Of a stretch of 64,000 nt of DNA, positions 23,701 through 33,692 are shown piece by piece. The stretch lies in NCBI RefSeq assembly GCF_018812025.1, contig NC_063058.1, positions 15,898,797-15,962,796 of the forward strand, given 5' to 3'. Both the position numbers and the translations under genes were made by a program. Every line of letters begins with the position of its first letter. Position 1 is the stretch's first letter. The DNA is from Megalobrama amblycephala (taxonomy: Eukaryota > Chordata > Actinopteri > Cypriniformes > Xenocyprididae). The notes under the pieces are model-generated. The model was not told where the DNA came from. It worked only from the letters and a program-made list of their open reading frames with translations, and ran no database searches.

Positions 23701-26700
23701 ACCGGTGCTTCTAACGGCCGCTGCAGTGACGCGATGACTTTACCAATCGGCTCTTATTTAGAAGGCAGGACTTATTCCGCCATATTGTGCGTTACACTTT
23801 CTCCCATTCAAAACAATACGAGTGACGCGTCTTGTGTTATTCTATAGCAAAGTCCCTTTAAGACAAGTCATTTCACTCGGCGGCCATCTTTGAAACGCCT
23901 CTCGGGCATCCTGGGCATCATGCAGCTCCTATCTCTTTGAATGGGGAAACATCAAATTCTCCAAAACTGTTCAACAACCTTACGATTAAATTTCATATTT
24001 GAAATCACCAATCAAATCAAACAACAACTGTCTCATAATTTGTTTTCCAAATGCTCGAATCATGACAAAAAAAAAACGGTATTTTTCAGGCTGGATCAAG
24101 CTAATGCGCATGCGCAGACGTAAATGCGCTTCTCCTGTGCCTCATTTCGGAGGCGCGCGTCTGACTGTTTCTATAGAAACCGGTGCTTCTAACGGCCGCT
24201 GCAGTGACGCGATGACTTTACCAGTCCGTGATTGGCTCTTATTTTTTAGAAGGCGGGACTTATTCCGCCATATTGCGCGTTACACTTTCTCCCATTCAAA
24301 ACAATACGAGTGACATGTCTTGTGTTATTCTATAGTCTTTGTTCTATAGTCTTTGTTAGCATGTTGTCCTAGGATAGTCATTAAGCTTTGCAGCTTACAA
24401 ATACTCAAATAAGTCTTATTGTACAAAAGTTCAATGAAAGTCTATGGGAAATCTAGAAGATACATATAACACTGAGTCAGAGCAATCGGAAGGTCTGAGC
24501 CAAGTTTGGTGGTTCTAGTTTGAAAGCTAGGATGAGATACTGTTTAAAATTTAGTCTCAGAAGAAGAAGAATAAGCTTAAATGGTATATCAGTATGTTGG
24601 CTTAATAACTATAAAGTTTTAATAGGCTAATCGTCCCAATTCTATGAGAATAAGAAAGTCCACACCAGAACTATAACAATAATGACAGAGAAACGATATT
24701 GTTGGAATAACATTCAGAACATATTTTTTTCCAGCTGATGAACGAAAAAAAAAATAGTCGGGGGGAAAAAAAATCTGAATCCATCCACATAGAAGGCAGT
24801 GACCTTCTAGTGACCTTGCACAATGTTCCCTAAAAGTTCTCTAAAGGTGACGAAAATTCCGAACCTTACAGAACATTCGGGACGTTCCTAAAACGCCCTC
24901 TTTTGGTAATGAAAGTGCTGCAGTTTAAGGTTCCTTACATGACTTTAGGGGGACGTTCTGGTTTGGTTATTTTATGGTCAAAAAAGAACATTACAAAGAG
25001 GATATTTGGGAAGTTAACAGAACGTTCCCACATGGTCCTCTGTTGGTCATTTAATAACGTTCCTGATATGAGTTTAGGGGGACATTATATTTTGGTTATT
25101 TTATTGTCACGTGAGAACATTACAAAGAGGACATTTGGGAAGTTAACAGAACGTCCTATAGTAATAGTCCCCTAAACATTCCCAGAACGTCCTGAATGTT
25201 CCCTGAAGGTCCGCCAAATAACGTCCCTCAACCCTTAAAAGAACTCCATATCGTGACCGTCTCTAAACGTACTGGGAACGTTACCAGGTGACAGGTTACC
25301 CCGTTAGAAATTTTACATTCCCAGAACATTCTCAGAACGTCCACTGGTGTTAAGGACGTTGTCTAGTAACGTTCCCAGTACGTATTATGCATTAGTGTGG
25401 ATGCTATTATAGACATTGTTATAGTTATTGTTCTTGGTGTGAACAGGCTTAAATTAATCTGTGTATTCAAACATACAACTGATTTGATTTATGTGATCTA
25501 CTTTGTACCCATAATACACAAGAATTTGACTGACCAACAGGAAACCAGAGGCCAGTGTCACGCAGGAATGAGTTCAGGCCTTTGCGCGTGACACCTGGCT
25601 CCACCGTCACATCAAAATCCTCTTGGTGAAGATCAAGGACCTGGTCCATCTTTCTCAGACTGAAACACACTCCACCCTAACAAAACATTAACGGATGTTT
25701 ACTGAAGAAAATTGATCAAAACAGCTAAAAATAAGCTCAAAATTAAATCCCTTTCCTCTTTTGGAGATTAGGTTTGAACTCCAAAACTGTCACTGTCACA
25801 GTCATACTCTCTCTTCTCCTCTACTGGACCAACCTGCAGAGCACCAACACCTCCCTCCAGGCCTGTCCCTGTGCCAAATGGGATGATGGGTAGTTGGTGG
25901 TGGTGACAAATTTTGGCAAGAGCACTGACCTCATCTACAGACCGAGGAAACACCACCACATCTGGTGGTTGACATCTGACATAGCAAGAGAAAATATCAT
26001 GAATATGTGAATGCTAAGTAATATGCAAATCTAATCTAATTTAAATCTTATATAATTATTGTGGGCGTTGCACTTAAAAATGGAGGGAGATGAATGTGAG
26101 CTTGCAGAGGCGGGGTTTAAGCAGACTAATGACTGGAGAAGTCCTGCATATGTCACCAGAAGTCTGTCGTTTTCAACATAAATCGAGTTATAAAATTTGG
26201 TAAGGTCAAAAACATTTTAAAAAATTAAACAGACAAATTGTTCACAATAAGATATATAACATGCATGCATTCAGAAAATAGATAGGGTGAATTTTTATTT
26301 CATGTCGACTTTAATGTTTCTTTTGTAATGTTTATTTAAATTATTTTTTAGACAAAAAGCTTGCAAACCTCATAAAAAAAATGAGGTTACAACACTTAAA
26401 GGGTTAGTTCTCCCAAAAATGAAAATAATGTCATTTATTACTCACCCTCATGTCGTTTCACACCCGTAAGACCTTCATTCATCTTCTGAACACAAATTAA
26501 GATATGGTGATGAAATCCGATGGCTCAATGAGGCCTGCATAGCCAGCAATGACATTTCATCTCTCAAGATCCATAAATGTACTAAAAACATATTTAATTC
26601 AGTTCATGTGAGTACAGTGGTTCAATATTAATATTATAAAGCGAGGAGAATATTTTTGGAGCGCCAAAAAAAAAACTAAATAACGACTTATTTAGTGATG

Positions 26701-27274
26701 GCCGATTTCAAAACACTGCTTCAGGAAGATTCGGAGCATAATGAATCAGCGTGTCGAATCAGCGGTTTGGAGCGCCAAAGTCACGTGATTTCACGCGATC
26801 TGAATCATGATTCGACACAAAAGATTCATAACGCTCCGAATCTTCCTGAAGCAGTGTTTTGAAATCGGCCATCATTAGCTATATAAGTTGGGTTTGTTTG
26901 GCTCACCAAAAATATTCTCGTCGCTTTATAATATTAATATTGAACCACTGTACTCACATGAACTGATTTAAATATGTTTTTAGTACCTTTATGGATCTTG
27001 ACAGAGGAAGTGTCATTGCTCTCTATGGAGGCCTCACTGAGCCATCGGATTTCAACAAAAATATCTTAATTTGTGTTCCGAAGATTAACGAAGGTCTTAC
27101 GGGTGTGGAACGGCATGAGGGTGAGTCATAAATGACATTATTTTCATTTTTGGGTGAACTAACCCTTTAATTTGTTTAAAATATATTAATAAGAGTTTTA
27201 GGATCTATTTTGTACCCCATTTGAAAAAGCAAAAGAAAGAAAAGTGCCATATACAGTTTAGAAAATGTATTTTA

Positions 27275-27319
<45 letters not shown>

Positions 27320-28035
27320 CTGATTGCTTTTTTGCCTGGTTGTATATGTGTGCAGGAGTGCAGGAGAAGAGAGAAAAGGTGAAAATAAAGTTCCTAGTGT
27401 ATTCTGAACGGACCCTCGCTATTGTTTATATAATATCTTGCTTTAATGACTTTGAATCATTAACTCGGACGCTACCGTTGGTTTATTTGTACTTGTGGGT
27501 GAACTTACTGCTGCACTGTTTGCATGCTGTATAATTAGAGCCAGGTGGCACTCAGGTATGACAGGCATCTTACCTGTGCACAGACTCATCCCTGCCGTGC
27601 TGTTCTCTGACAGCTAACCCCACAGACACGCCTTCATCCCCGCTAACTGAACGAAGCTCCGAGATGACCCGCTCGACGGCTCCAGTCTAAAATTAACGAA
27701 GCAAGAAATGCTTACCTGCATGACTCTATGGTGACAGGTAAGTTAATAATTAATATAATAATATATATTTATTTATTGTAATATTTAAATGTATTTGATT
27801 ATTTAAATTTTATTGATCATTTATAACTTGTAGGGAAAATATTTAGATTTTTTTATATTTAGTGTGTTATTATCCAAGTAAACACTGTATCCCTTCTTTA
27901 TTCAATTTATCAGAATTATGTAATGTGGACAGGAATGATCCCAGAGCTTACTTTAGCAGAATATCTCCTGCACCTCCCGCAAGCCAACTGCAGCCGTGGA
28001 GAACTGAAGCGTAGGGCTTGTCTGAACAAGATCAT
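11615..28035 (-). CDS. ldhd: LDHD, mitochondrial D-lactate dehydrogenase (complete, 11 coding exons)
   Basis: FAD-dependent oxidation of D-lactate and related D-2-hydroxyacids to 2-oxoacids in mitochondria. Exons in order: 28035-27952, 27686-27574, 25975-25834, 25676-25535, 22999-22840, 22758-22559, 22056-21928, 19250-19123, 17149-17059, 16977-16866, 11780-11615. They sum to 1467 nt: 488 residues plus stop, with consistent phases and GT-AG introns. Exon 1 encodes a 28-residue Arg-rich, acid-free leader (starts [10 protein letters not shown], ends RRYSAK), a good mitochondrial presequence. The FAD-binding type 4 domain spans about 60-240 ([12 protein letters not shown] at 98-109, [11 protein letters not shown] from 161). 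The FAD-oxidase C-terminal domain holds GHVGDGNFH (401-409) and CTGEHGIG (443-450) and ends NPGKVL. Length matches vertebrate LDHD. Introns are rich in transposons. Identification is secure. Confidence 0.97.
11852..12297. mobile_element. Perfect-foldback MITE, TA target
   Basis: The whole 446 bp is one inverted repeat: CACTGCAAAAAATGC at the left, GCATTTTTGGCAGTG at the right, flanked by TA on both sides. Arms are about 215 bp with a short loop. It lies 72 bp from LDHD exon 11 inside the last intron. Confidence 0.88.
12300..13118. other. LDHD last intron, no gene recognised
   Basis: Ordinary AT-rich intron; no frame with splice context was found on either strand. Confidence 0.6.
13123..14542. 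mobile_element. TTAA-flanked MITE (AGGGTTAGTTCACCC type) with nested insert
   Basis: TTAA on each side (13119-13122, 14543-14546); ends AGGGTTAGTTCACCC and GGGTGAACTAACCCT. The same family recurs at 18442, 26400, 40806 and 62082. A second TTAA element (13245-14202) interrupts it. Confidence 0.85.
13245..14202. mobile_element. TTAA-flanked element AGGTGCCCTAGA, copy 1
   Basis: Bounded by TTAA (13241-13244, 14203-14206) with ends AGGTGCCCTAGA / TCTAGGGCACCT. The related repeat at 18.6 kb reads TTCAACCTTAATTTT where this one is split, giving the empty site. A TTAA target suggests piggyBac or Kolobok superfamily; no transposase is visible. Confidence 0.85.
14709..14819. repeat. Short inverted-repeat element (CAGCAACATAGT ends)
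   Basis: CAGACAGCAACATAGT at the left and ACTATGTTGCTGTC at the right enclose GATCCGGCCC / GGGCCGGATC. It is about 110 bp. Confidence 0.7.
15145..15939. mobile_element. TTAA-flanked element AGGTGCCCTAGA, copy 2
   Basis: TTAA at 15141-15144 and 15940-15943. Same family as 13245-14202 but in opposite orientation and 943 bp away, so the pair forms a long inverted repeat within one LDHD intron. Confidence 0.85.
16147..16473. mobile_element. GC-rich MITE (AGGCCAGAACACACC ends)
   Basis: Left AGGCCAGAACACACCAAGCC mirrors right GGCTTGGTGTGTTCCTGCCT. The frames on both strands are shadows. It ends about 390 bp before LDHD exon 10. Confidence 0.75.
16866..16977 (-). CDS. ldhd: LDHD exon 10 (HVGDGNFH motif)
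   Basis: Residues 397-433. GHVGDGNFH carries the conserved histidines of the active-site region. Donor GTACTT. Confidence 0.95.
17059..17149 (-). CDS. ldhd: LDHD exon 9
   Basis: Residues 367-396, beginning [17 protein letters not shown]. Donor GTAGCT. Confidence 0.94.
17408..17879. mobile_element. TTAA-flanked MITE (AGGATTAGTTCAC type)
   Basis: TTAA at 17404-17407 and 17880-17883; ends AGGATTAGTTCACTTTC and GAAAGTGAACTAATCCT. Related in end sequence to the AGGGTTAGTTCACCC family. Confidence 0.82.
18442..19057. mobile_element. TTAA-flanked MITE, hybrid ends
   Basis: TTAA on both sides. The left end is AGGGTTAGTTCAC as in the 13123 element; the right end GAAAGTGAACTAATCCT is as in the 17408 element, so it appears to be a recombinant of the two subfamilies. 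It lies 65 bp from LDHD exon 8. Confidence 0.75.
19123..19250 (-). CDS. ldhd: LDHD exon 8
   Basis: Residues 324-366. Contains [20 protein letters not shown], close to vertebrate LDHD. Donor GTGGGA. Confidence 0.96.
19368..19697. repeat. Direct repeat pair, about 95 bp, 235-bp spacing
   Basis: GCCTCATGGGATAGTAAAGT and its flanks occur near 19390 and 19627, each followed by GAAGTAGTAGGTCAT. Probably one degenerate mobile element spanning to about 19860. Confidence 0.6.
19939..21915. mobile_element. hAT-type element with nested TTAA element
   Basis: Ends CAGTGGTTCCCAAAC / GTTTGGGAACCACTG with a perfect 8-bp target duplication ATCTACAT (19931-19938 and 21916-21923). An 8-bp duplication and CAG-type ends indicate hAT. 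Without the 975-bp insert it is about 1 kb. No transposase frame, so nonautonomous. The right duplication lies at intron positions +5 to +12 of the LDHD exon 7 donor. Confidence 0.88.
20827..21801. mobile_element. TTAA-flanked element AGGTGCCCTAGA, copy 3
   Basis: TTAA at 20823-20826 and 21802-21805. Same orientation as copy 2. It is nested in the hAT element, hence younger than that insertion. Confidence 0.85.
21928..22056 (-). CDS. ldhd: LDHD exon 7
   Basis: Residues 281-323, [16 protein letters not shown] through [10 protein letters not shown]. The donor GTATAT is atypical, and an hAT-type insertion starts 12 nt into the intron. Confidence 0.95.
22057..22558. other. LDHD intron 6, nothing recognised
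   Basis: 502-bp intron with no repeat or frame that I can assign. Confidence 0.6.
22559..22758 (-). CDS. ldhd: LDHD exon 6
   Basis: Residues 214-280. Contains [20 protein letters not shown], which ends the FAD-binding domain. Donor GTGGGT. Confidence 0.96.
22840..22999 (-). CDS. ldhd: LDHD exon 5
   Basis: Residues 161-213. Contains [14 protein letters not shown] and [20 protein letters not shown], the most conserved part of the FAD-binding domain. Donor GTATGA. Confidence 0.97.
23228..23380. repeat. Degenerate minisatellite, TTAGCATG/CTAGCATG words
   Basis: Repeated GCATGTTGCTAGCATG-like units of variable length; resumes at 24356 beyond the insertion. Confidence 0.7.
23381..24355. mobile_element. 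CAAAG-ended element, two tandem copies
   Basis: Copy A 23381-23847 and copy B 23848-24355 abut directly at CTATAG/CAAAG. Outer ends are CAAAGTCCCTTTAAG and CTATAGTCTTTG. The flanks carry the 7-bp direct repeat TTAGCAT (23374-23380, 24356-24362). A single inverted copy is at 48080-48506. Frames containing [20 protein letters not shown] recur in all copies and are repeat shadows. Confidence 0.8.
24820..25385. repeat. GAACGTTCC-rich degenerate repeat
   Basis: Many GAACGTTC / AACGTTCC / GAACGTCC words at irregular spacing. The 90-codon frame within it is periodic and not gene-like. Confidence 0.6.
25535..25676 (-). CDS. ldhd: LDHD exon 4
   Basis: Residues 114-160. Includes [17 protein letters not shown], typical of this oxidase family. 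Donor GTCAGT. Confidence 0.96.
25834..25975 (-). CDS. ldhd: LDHD exon 3 (FAD loop)
   Basis: Residues 66-113. Contains [14 protein letters not shown], the FAD pyrophosphate-contacting segment. The donor is GTTGGT, weak beyond GT. Confidence 0.96.
26400..27166. mobile_element. Long foldback MITE (AGGGTTAGTTC type)
   Basis: TTAA at 26396-26399 and 27167-27170. Arms of about 370 bp are almost perfectly inverse (for example CAAAACACTGCTTCAGG versus CCTGAAGCAGTGTTTTG). It lies in LDHD intron 2. Confidence 0.88.
27286..27317. repeat. (TA)n microsatellite
   Basis: TA run in LDHD intron 2. Confidence 0.9.
27574..27686 (-). CDS. ldhd: LDHD exon 2
   Basis: Encodes [14 protein letters not shown] through [11 protein letters not shown] (residues 29-65) and the first two bases of Arg66. 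The [12 protein letters not shown] stretch matches vertebrate LDHD. Donor GTAAGA. Confidence 0.93.
27952..28035 (-). CDS. ldhd: LDHD exon 1 (mitochondrial presequence)
   Basis: ATG at 28035-28033; 28 codons end exactly at donor GTAAGC, phase 0. The encoded peptide has many Arg and no acidic residue, as expected for mitochondrial import. It was chosen because its frame joins exon 2 without a gap. Confidence 0.85.
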
Positions 28036-28124
28036 TTCCACTTCTTACAAAATGCGTGCTGAAATAACCAAGCTTTTATGCATAACCTCAGTTGTTAAGA
28101 GTTTATGTAAATATTCTTCCGGAT

Positions 28125-28330
28125 CAACGTAACTGCGTCACGCCTCCTTTGAACCTGAAACCCCGCCCTCGAGATGACGAATGTTGCTAAGGCGAATGTA
28201 ATTTTAATTATTGTTTAACTTGACCTTCGCTTTATCAGATTTGCTGAAATACCGAAAATGTATGAATGTTAACTAGTTTGTGTGGGTGAAGTTCGTGTTT
28301 ACGACGTCAGGTCAAGATGGCGGCACCATA
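28125..28330 (-). promoter_or_regulatory. Putative LDHD promoter
   Basis: Upstream of the LDHD ATG the sequence becomes CpG-containing. It has a GC box (CCCCGCCC, 28161-28168) and AAGATGGCGGC (28314-28324), a YY1-type motif seen at transcription starts of housekeeping and mitochondrial genes. The transcription start itself cannot be read. Confidence 0.5.
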
Positions 28331-28664
28331 TCTAAGATTCTTATTTAACTACACAAAATAACTACAAGGTTTTTAACTCTACTTCTTAAAAAACGAAGAA
28401 GAAAGAATGTGCATCAGTGAATGTTTTGCTTTTTTTATGCTTTTAATTAATTTATGAAGCCACTTTAAACTTTATCGTTACATATATCATTGTAATATAA
28501 CTTTATAATAATATTTTGTGCAGTCAGTTAGCTCATTTCTTTGTAAATAAAAAGCCTCACTGTTTCTCATTGACCCGCCCCCAACTCGTAAACTCGGAAA
28601 ATCCCGAGTTTCCCAATAGTATTTACGACTTTGTGGTGGCGTTCATGTGCGTTCAACTCAAAAT

Positions 28665-29885
28665 ACGCTACTAGGATAATTTATAGTAAATACTGTAGTG
28701 TTTTTGAACCATACTATAAATTGTAGTATACTGTATAGTATTTACAACATGTTGTTAATGAATGTCACAGCGTACTAACTGATAAATTGTAATAAATACT
28801 GTAGTATACTTTAGTTTTTACTGCAGTAAACTGTAGTGTATTGTAGTATAATGTACCCTATATTTGTAGAAAACTTAGTACAGTATTGGGTAAAGTCATT
28901 TGTTTATATTACTATATGATGCAAAAACTTGAGAAAATGAGATACAGGCAGTCCAGCAATGATTATGTCAGAGATTACATTTGAATAAGGAATAACAAAT
29001 TTATTAATTACAAATTATTGAGACAAACAAATTCATTACGTAATTAATAGTTAATAAAATCTAGAGTACTGTAAAATCCAGAGTATTGTATCTAATAGAT
29101 GAAGATCAGAATATACAGAAAGAAGGAACAAATTAAGACATTTGCAACATGAAATGAGAGATAGAAGAGAAGAAGAGCAAAGAAAAGCAAAGGAAAAAGC
29201 TAAACTATCAAAGACTCAGTCCATTTTATACCATAAGCATAGGAAAAGTTACATCCAACTCAAACTTATGTTTTGGTCTAATAAGAGAAGGTCAAATGGA
29301 TTTATCCATTATGTCTTAGACTGGTCAGATGTCAAAAATAGATGAAAATAGATATTTGTTTTGACATCCTTAAGGGAATTTTGCAGATCTTACATTATCA
29401 CATGTCAGCAGAAATAGAAATGGACATATTTTGATACAAAAGTACATTGAGTTCAGATGAGCAACTAATTCTGAAAACATCATCTCTTCTGCAGTACTTG
29501 GCAGGCGTCCAATATCTAACCACAAACGTGTCGACATAACCCGTCACATTGGAACACTTGAAGAACAATTGAATATAATAAGCATACATACTCTTAAATA
29601 TAAAAAAAAATAACCATAAAGGAGTACATTAAAGAGTAAATACTTGAAAATATGATGAGGATTAATATGGAGTAGGAGTACATGAATATATGAAATCAAA
29701 AGTAAATCATAAGCCATAAATGATTAACATGAAATATGAATAAAATGCATGAATATGAATATTGGATCCACCACTATAGTTGTTATATTACAACTATAGA
29801 ATTACCACAACAAATTAAAGTATTTTACTATAGTATGGTTCAAAATAACTATTTACTATAAATTACTATAGTATTTTTTCATGTG
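28665..29885. mobile_element. Putative element with AATTTATAGTAAAT ends
   Basis: Left AATTTATAGTAAAT with TTTTTGAACCATACTATA is mirrored at the right (TATAGTATGGTTCAAAA with ATTTACTATAAATT). An internal 67-codon frame (29142-29345, charged) has no homology that I recognise. Intergenic between LDHD and SNRK. Confidence 0.5.
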
Positions 29886-29889
29886 GGGT

Positions 29890-31540
29890 AAATAGGATCT
29901 TTCCGATATGACGCACCGTAAGCAACACCATGCAGCCTGATGTAATAATAATCATAAATCACATTATATTAAGATTCGCTCAGGGATATTTTAGTATATG
30001 CTTTCAGGCATGATAAAGTAATTCCAATAGTTTAGCCTATAGTTACTAGAGAATAAGCCACAAGGTGGCACTATTACATCACACAGACTGTCCTCTGTTT
30101 TAGACATCAGCATGGACCTACTGTCTTTGAAAAATTACTTTAACATGTGAAAGAATTTAATATAGTTACTATAGATAATTCTTAATAATTTCTCACAATT
30201 ATATATTTCGATATTACTTTTTCTACAATGGTTTAAACAGTTTGGTCTTCCAATATAGCCTATAAGTACTCCGATGTACCATTTCATAAGTTTATCAAAA
30301 TTAAAAACATGTCCCAAGACTTCAGGAAGCTTTTGAAATTAGTCTTAATATTGAAATTGTGAAGATTTTCTTCTTCGTTTATGCAATAAAACGAACAAAA
30401 ATAGGCCACATGGGATGCTGTCATGGTTCAAACCCACATTTTGACAGGTAATATAAATCCATAATCATACCCGTGTGATGAAAATGTGCAAGTCGTAACC
30501 TTATATCTCAATGTAGAAATGCCCCTGGGGTACTGTGAGGTGCGTTGAACTAAATCAGTTCAGCTGACCTTTATTAATTTGTCAGCATGCTTTTGAATTT
30601 ACATATTAATACACACTCATATGCAAGTCTAGATGAAGATCCGGTGGGCTTGGCAACCTACGTAGATCGAGCTGACAAGTTACGGCATTGGTTCCCATAG
30701 TAACCAATGTGTTCTTCGCCATGTACAAACGTCATTTGTTCCCCATGGGGAGAGTCTGTCTTTCTCTCCTCTTAATAGTTACATTGTGCCTGTGTTGACT
30801 AACACAGATGAAAGCGTACACTCATTACAAAGAACTTCAAACTTGATCATCGTCATACCTGTTTCTAATAAAAACCCCATGGATGTGGTCTGACCAATGC
30901 TTGGTCTTGACGTAGCATATAAAAATACATGCACAATGCAAGTATTTTTGGTAAGCTGTGTTAATGGAGGTGCTTGTGCTAGTTAAAAGTGTGTGACTGT
31001 CGGATTGTTTAAAATAATACATCTTTTCTGACAAAGGGATTTCAAATTTGGTGTTTTGATGACATCACAGTCGCCTTGACTCCAGTGTTTAGAGGATGTC
31101 AGTCAGACAACCTCACAGTTCCAGCTTAGAGAGGAAGTGAGTGCACGGAATCTTGATCAATTGCTCCAGTGTTCTGGAATCTTAAGAATGCCCTCTGTTC
31201 CGACTTGTACATTCACCACTATGAACCCTGTTGAGACGTCTGGCATCCCAGACACCCCAATGATGTAAAAATAATAGTAGTAATTTCCAAATTATCCTTT
31301 TATTTCCCCTTCAGAATCTCTTAATATGCTCCTCTGACCTCATAAAATCCATTCAACAGCTGCTACTGAAGTTTTACGCTTCTGTTGTTTCACAGTATGT
31401 ACTTCTGGGAGGTGCACAAGGCAAACATAAGTACATAGTGAACTGATAAGTTTCCCGTAAAGCTCCATAAATGTACACTGTAAAAATGTTACTAACTGTA
31501 TTGTATAAGACATAAAACTACTACAAACCTGTTACTTGGT
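29890..31540. other. LDHD-SNRK intergenic, nothing recognised
   Basis: AT-rich and apparently unique. 31080-31260 has more balanced composition but no frame or motif that I can name. Confidence 0.5.
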
Positions 31541-31544
31541 TAAT

Positions 31545-32660
31545 TGTAAGTTACCTTCTCACTATAAAAAAAAAATCCCTGTAAAATTTATGGTAAAAAA
31601 ACGGCAGCTGTGGTTGCCAGAAAATTACCGTAAAAAATGCGTTAGCAACATTTTAGGTTTTACAGGACAGCACTTTGTTTGTCTGTATAATTTAAAGATT
31701 TATATTGTAATAATTACGGTTCATAACTGTTTATTTTACACACTGTAAACAAAATTCCAATAAATTTACCGTAAAAAACCCGGCAGCTGTGGTTGCCAGA
31801 AATTTACCATAAAAAATGCGGTAGCAACATTTTAGGTTTTATGGGACAGCACTTAGTTTACTGTCTGTTTTACAGTTCAAAGCAGTATAATTTAAAGATT
31901 TATATTGTAATAATTACGGTTCATAACTGTTTATTTTACACACTGTAAAAAAAAAAAAATCCGTTAAATTTACAGTAAAATACCCGGCAGCTGTGGTTGG
32001 CAGAAATTTACCATAAAAAATGCGGTAGCAACATTTCAGGTTTTACGGGACAGCACTCAGTTTACTGTCTATTTTACAGTTCAAAACTGTATAATATAAA
32101 GGTTTATATTGTAATAATTACAGCTTCATAACTGTTTATTTTACACACTGTAAATAAAATTCCATTAAATTTACCGTAAAAAACCCGGCAGCTGTGGTTG
32201 CCAGAAATTTACCGTAAAAAATGCGGTAGCAACATTTTAGGTTTTACGGGACAGCACTTAGTTTACTGTCTGTTTTACAGTTCAAAGCAGTATAATTTAA
32301 AGATTTATATTGTAATAATTACGGTTCATAACTGTTTATTTTACACACTGTAAACAAAATTCCATTAAATTTACCGTAAAAAACCCTGCAGCTGTGGTTG
32401 CCAGAAATTTACCATAACAAGTGCGGTAGCAACATTTAAGGTTTTACGGGACAACACTTAGTTTACTGTCTATTTTACAGTTCAGAACTGTATAATATAA
32501 AGGTTTATATGGTAATAATTACCGTAACTGTTTATTTTACACACTGTAAACAAAATTCAGTCAAATTTACAGTAAAAAAAACCCGGCAGCTGTGGTTGCC
32601 AGAAATTTACCGTAAAAAACATATGGTAGCAACATTTTAGGTTTTACATATTTAACTTAA
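31545..32660. repeat. Tandem array, six units of about 180-201 bp
   Basis: The landmark GCAGCTGTGGTTG starts near 31614, 31793, 31987, 32188, 32388 and 32586. Each unit carries the palindromic word TTTACCGTAAA and GGTAGCAACATTTTAGG. The spacing is 179, 194, 201, 200 and 198 bp, so the first unit is shortest. It lies 1.5 kb upstream of the SNRK first exon. Confidence 0.9.
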
Positions 32661-33175
32661 ATTTGCAGTAAAAACTGTATTTCATTAACTGATATAATGT
32701 TAATTTACCAACCTATTGAAGTACTTATAATTCTCACTATTGTGGGAATGTCAATTTACAGTTTTACACTGTAAACTATACAATGACTTTTTATTTTTCA
32801 CTTCCAAAAACTAAGTAAATTTAATGGTATTTTACTGTAAAATTACATTAAATGTATACGATTTAGATCTATTACAGTTATTCACCATACTGATTTTCAC
32901 TGAAGCATTTTACAGTCTTTTACTGTTAAAATCATGATAATTTTTTACAGTGAGCAAATAAAAGAAAAAAGTCGAGTAAATAAATATAAGCAAAAAGTGT
33001 TTATCATTTTTAATCACTTTTTTATTATAGGCAATATACATAATCAAATATTTACAGTAAAATATTTATTATTGTAATATTACATTTTATAATTATTATT
33101 TTTTATTTTGTTCTTTTTAAGTAAAAAAGTATGAAGCGAAATGTATGTATACATGGTTTTAGATTTTGTTTAAAC

Positions 33176-33692
33176 ACACTACCATTGAAAAGATTTTTAA
33201 AATCTTTTTGAAAAAAGTTATGCTAACCAAGGCTGCATTTATTTGATAAAAAATACAGTAAAGCTTGTTTAATATTATGAAATATTATTACTATTTGAAA
33301 TAACTGTTTGCTGTTTTAATATATTTTAAAATGTAATTTATTCCTGTGACGCAAAGCTGAATTTTCATGCATCATTACTCCAGTCTTCAGTGTCACATGA
33401 TCCTTCAGATATGCAGATATGCTAATCAAGAAACATTTCTTATTATTTTCAATGTTGAAAACAGTTGTGCTGCTTAATATTTTTGTGGAAACAGTGATAC
33501 ATCTTTTTTTTCAGAATTCATTAAGGAACATAAGTTAAAAAGAACAGCATTTATCTGTCTTTTGTTGTAACATTATAAATGTCTTTTAATCAATGTAATG
33601 CACCCTTGCTGTAAAACTATTTATTTCTTATAAATAATAATAATTATACTGAGATTTTACTGATCCCAAAACTTTTGAATGGTAGTGTAGGT
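33176..33692 (+). mobile_element. Older, diverged copy of the CACTACCGTTCAAAAG MITE
   Basis: CACTACCATTGAAAAG to CTTTTGAATGGTAGTGTA, with the internal GTCACATGATCCTTCAG typical of the family at 7602 and 50313 but with many substitutions and deletions. Confidence 0.75.

Noticed and set aside
23526..24313. Repeated frames containing [18 protein letters not shown], also at 48.1-48.3 kb
   Set aside because: They occur in every copy of the CAAAG element and contain no known motif; repeat shadow.
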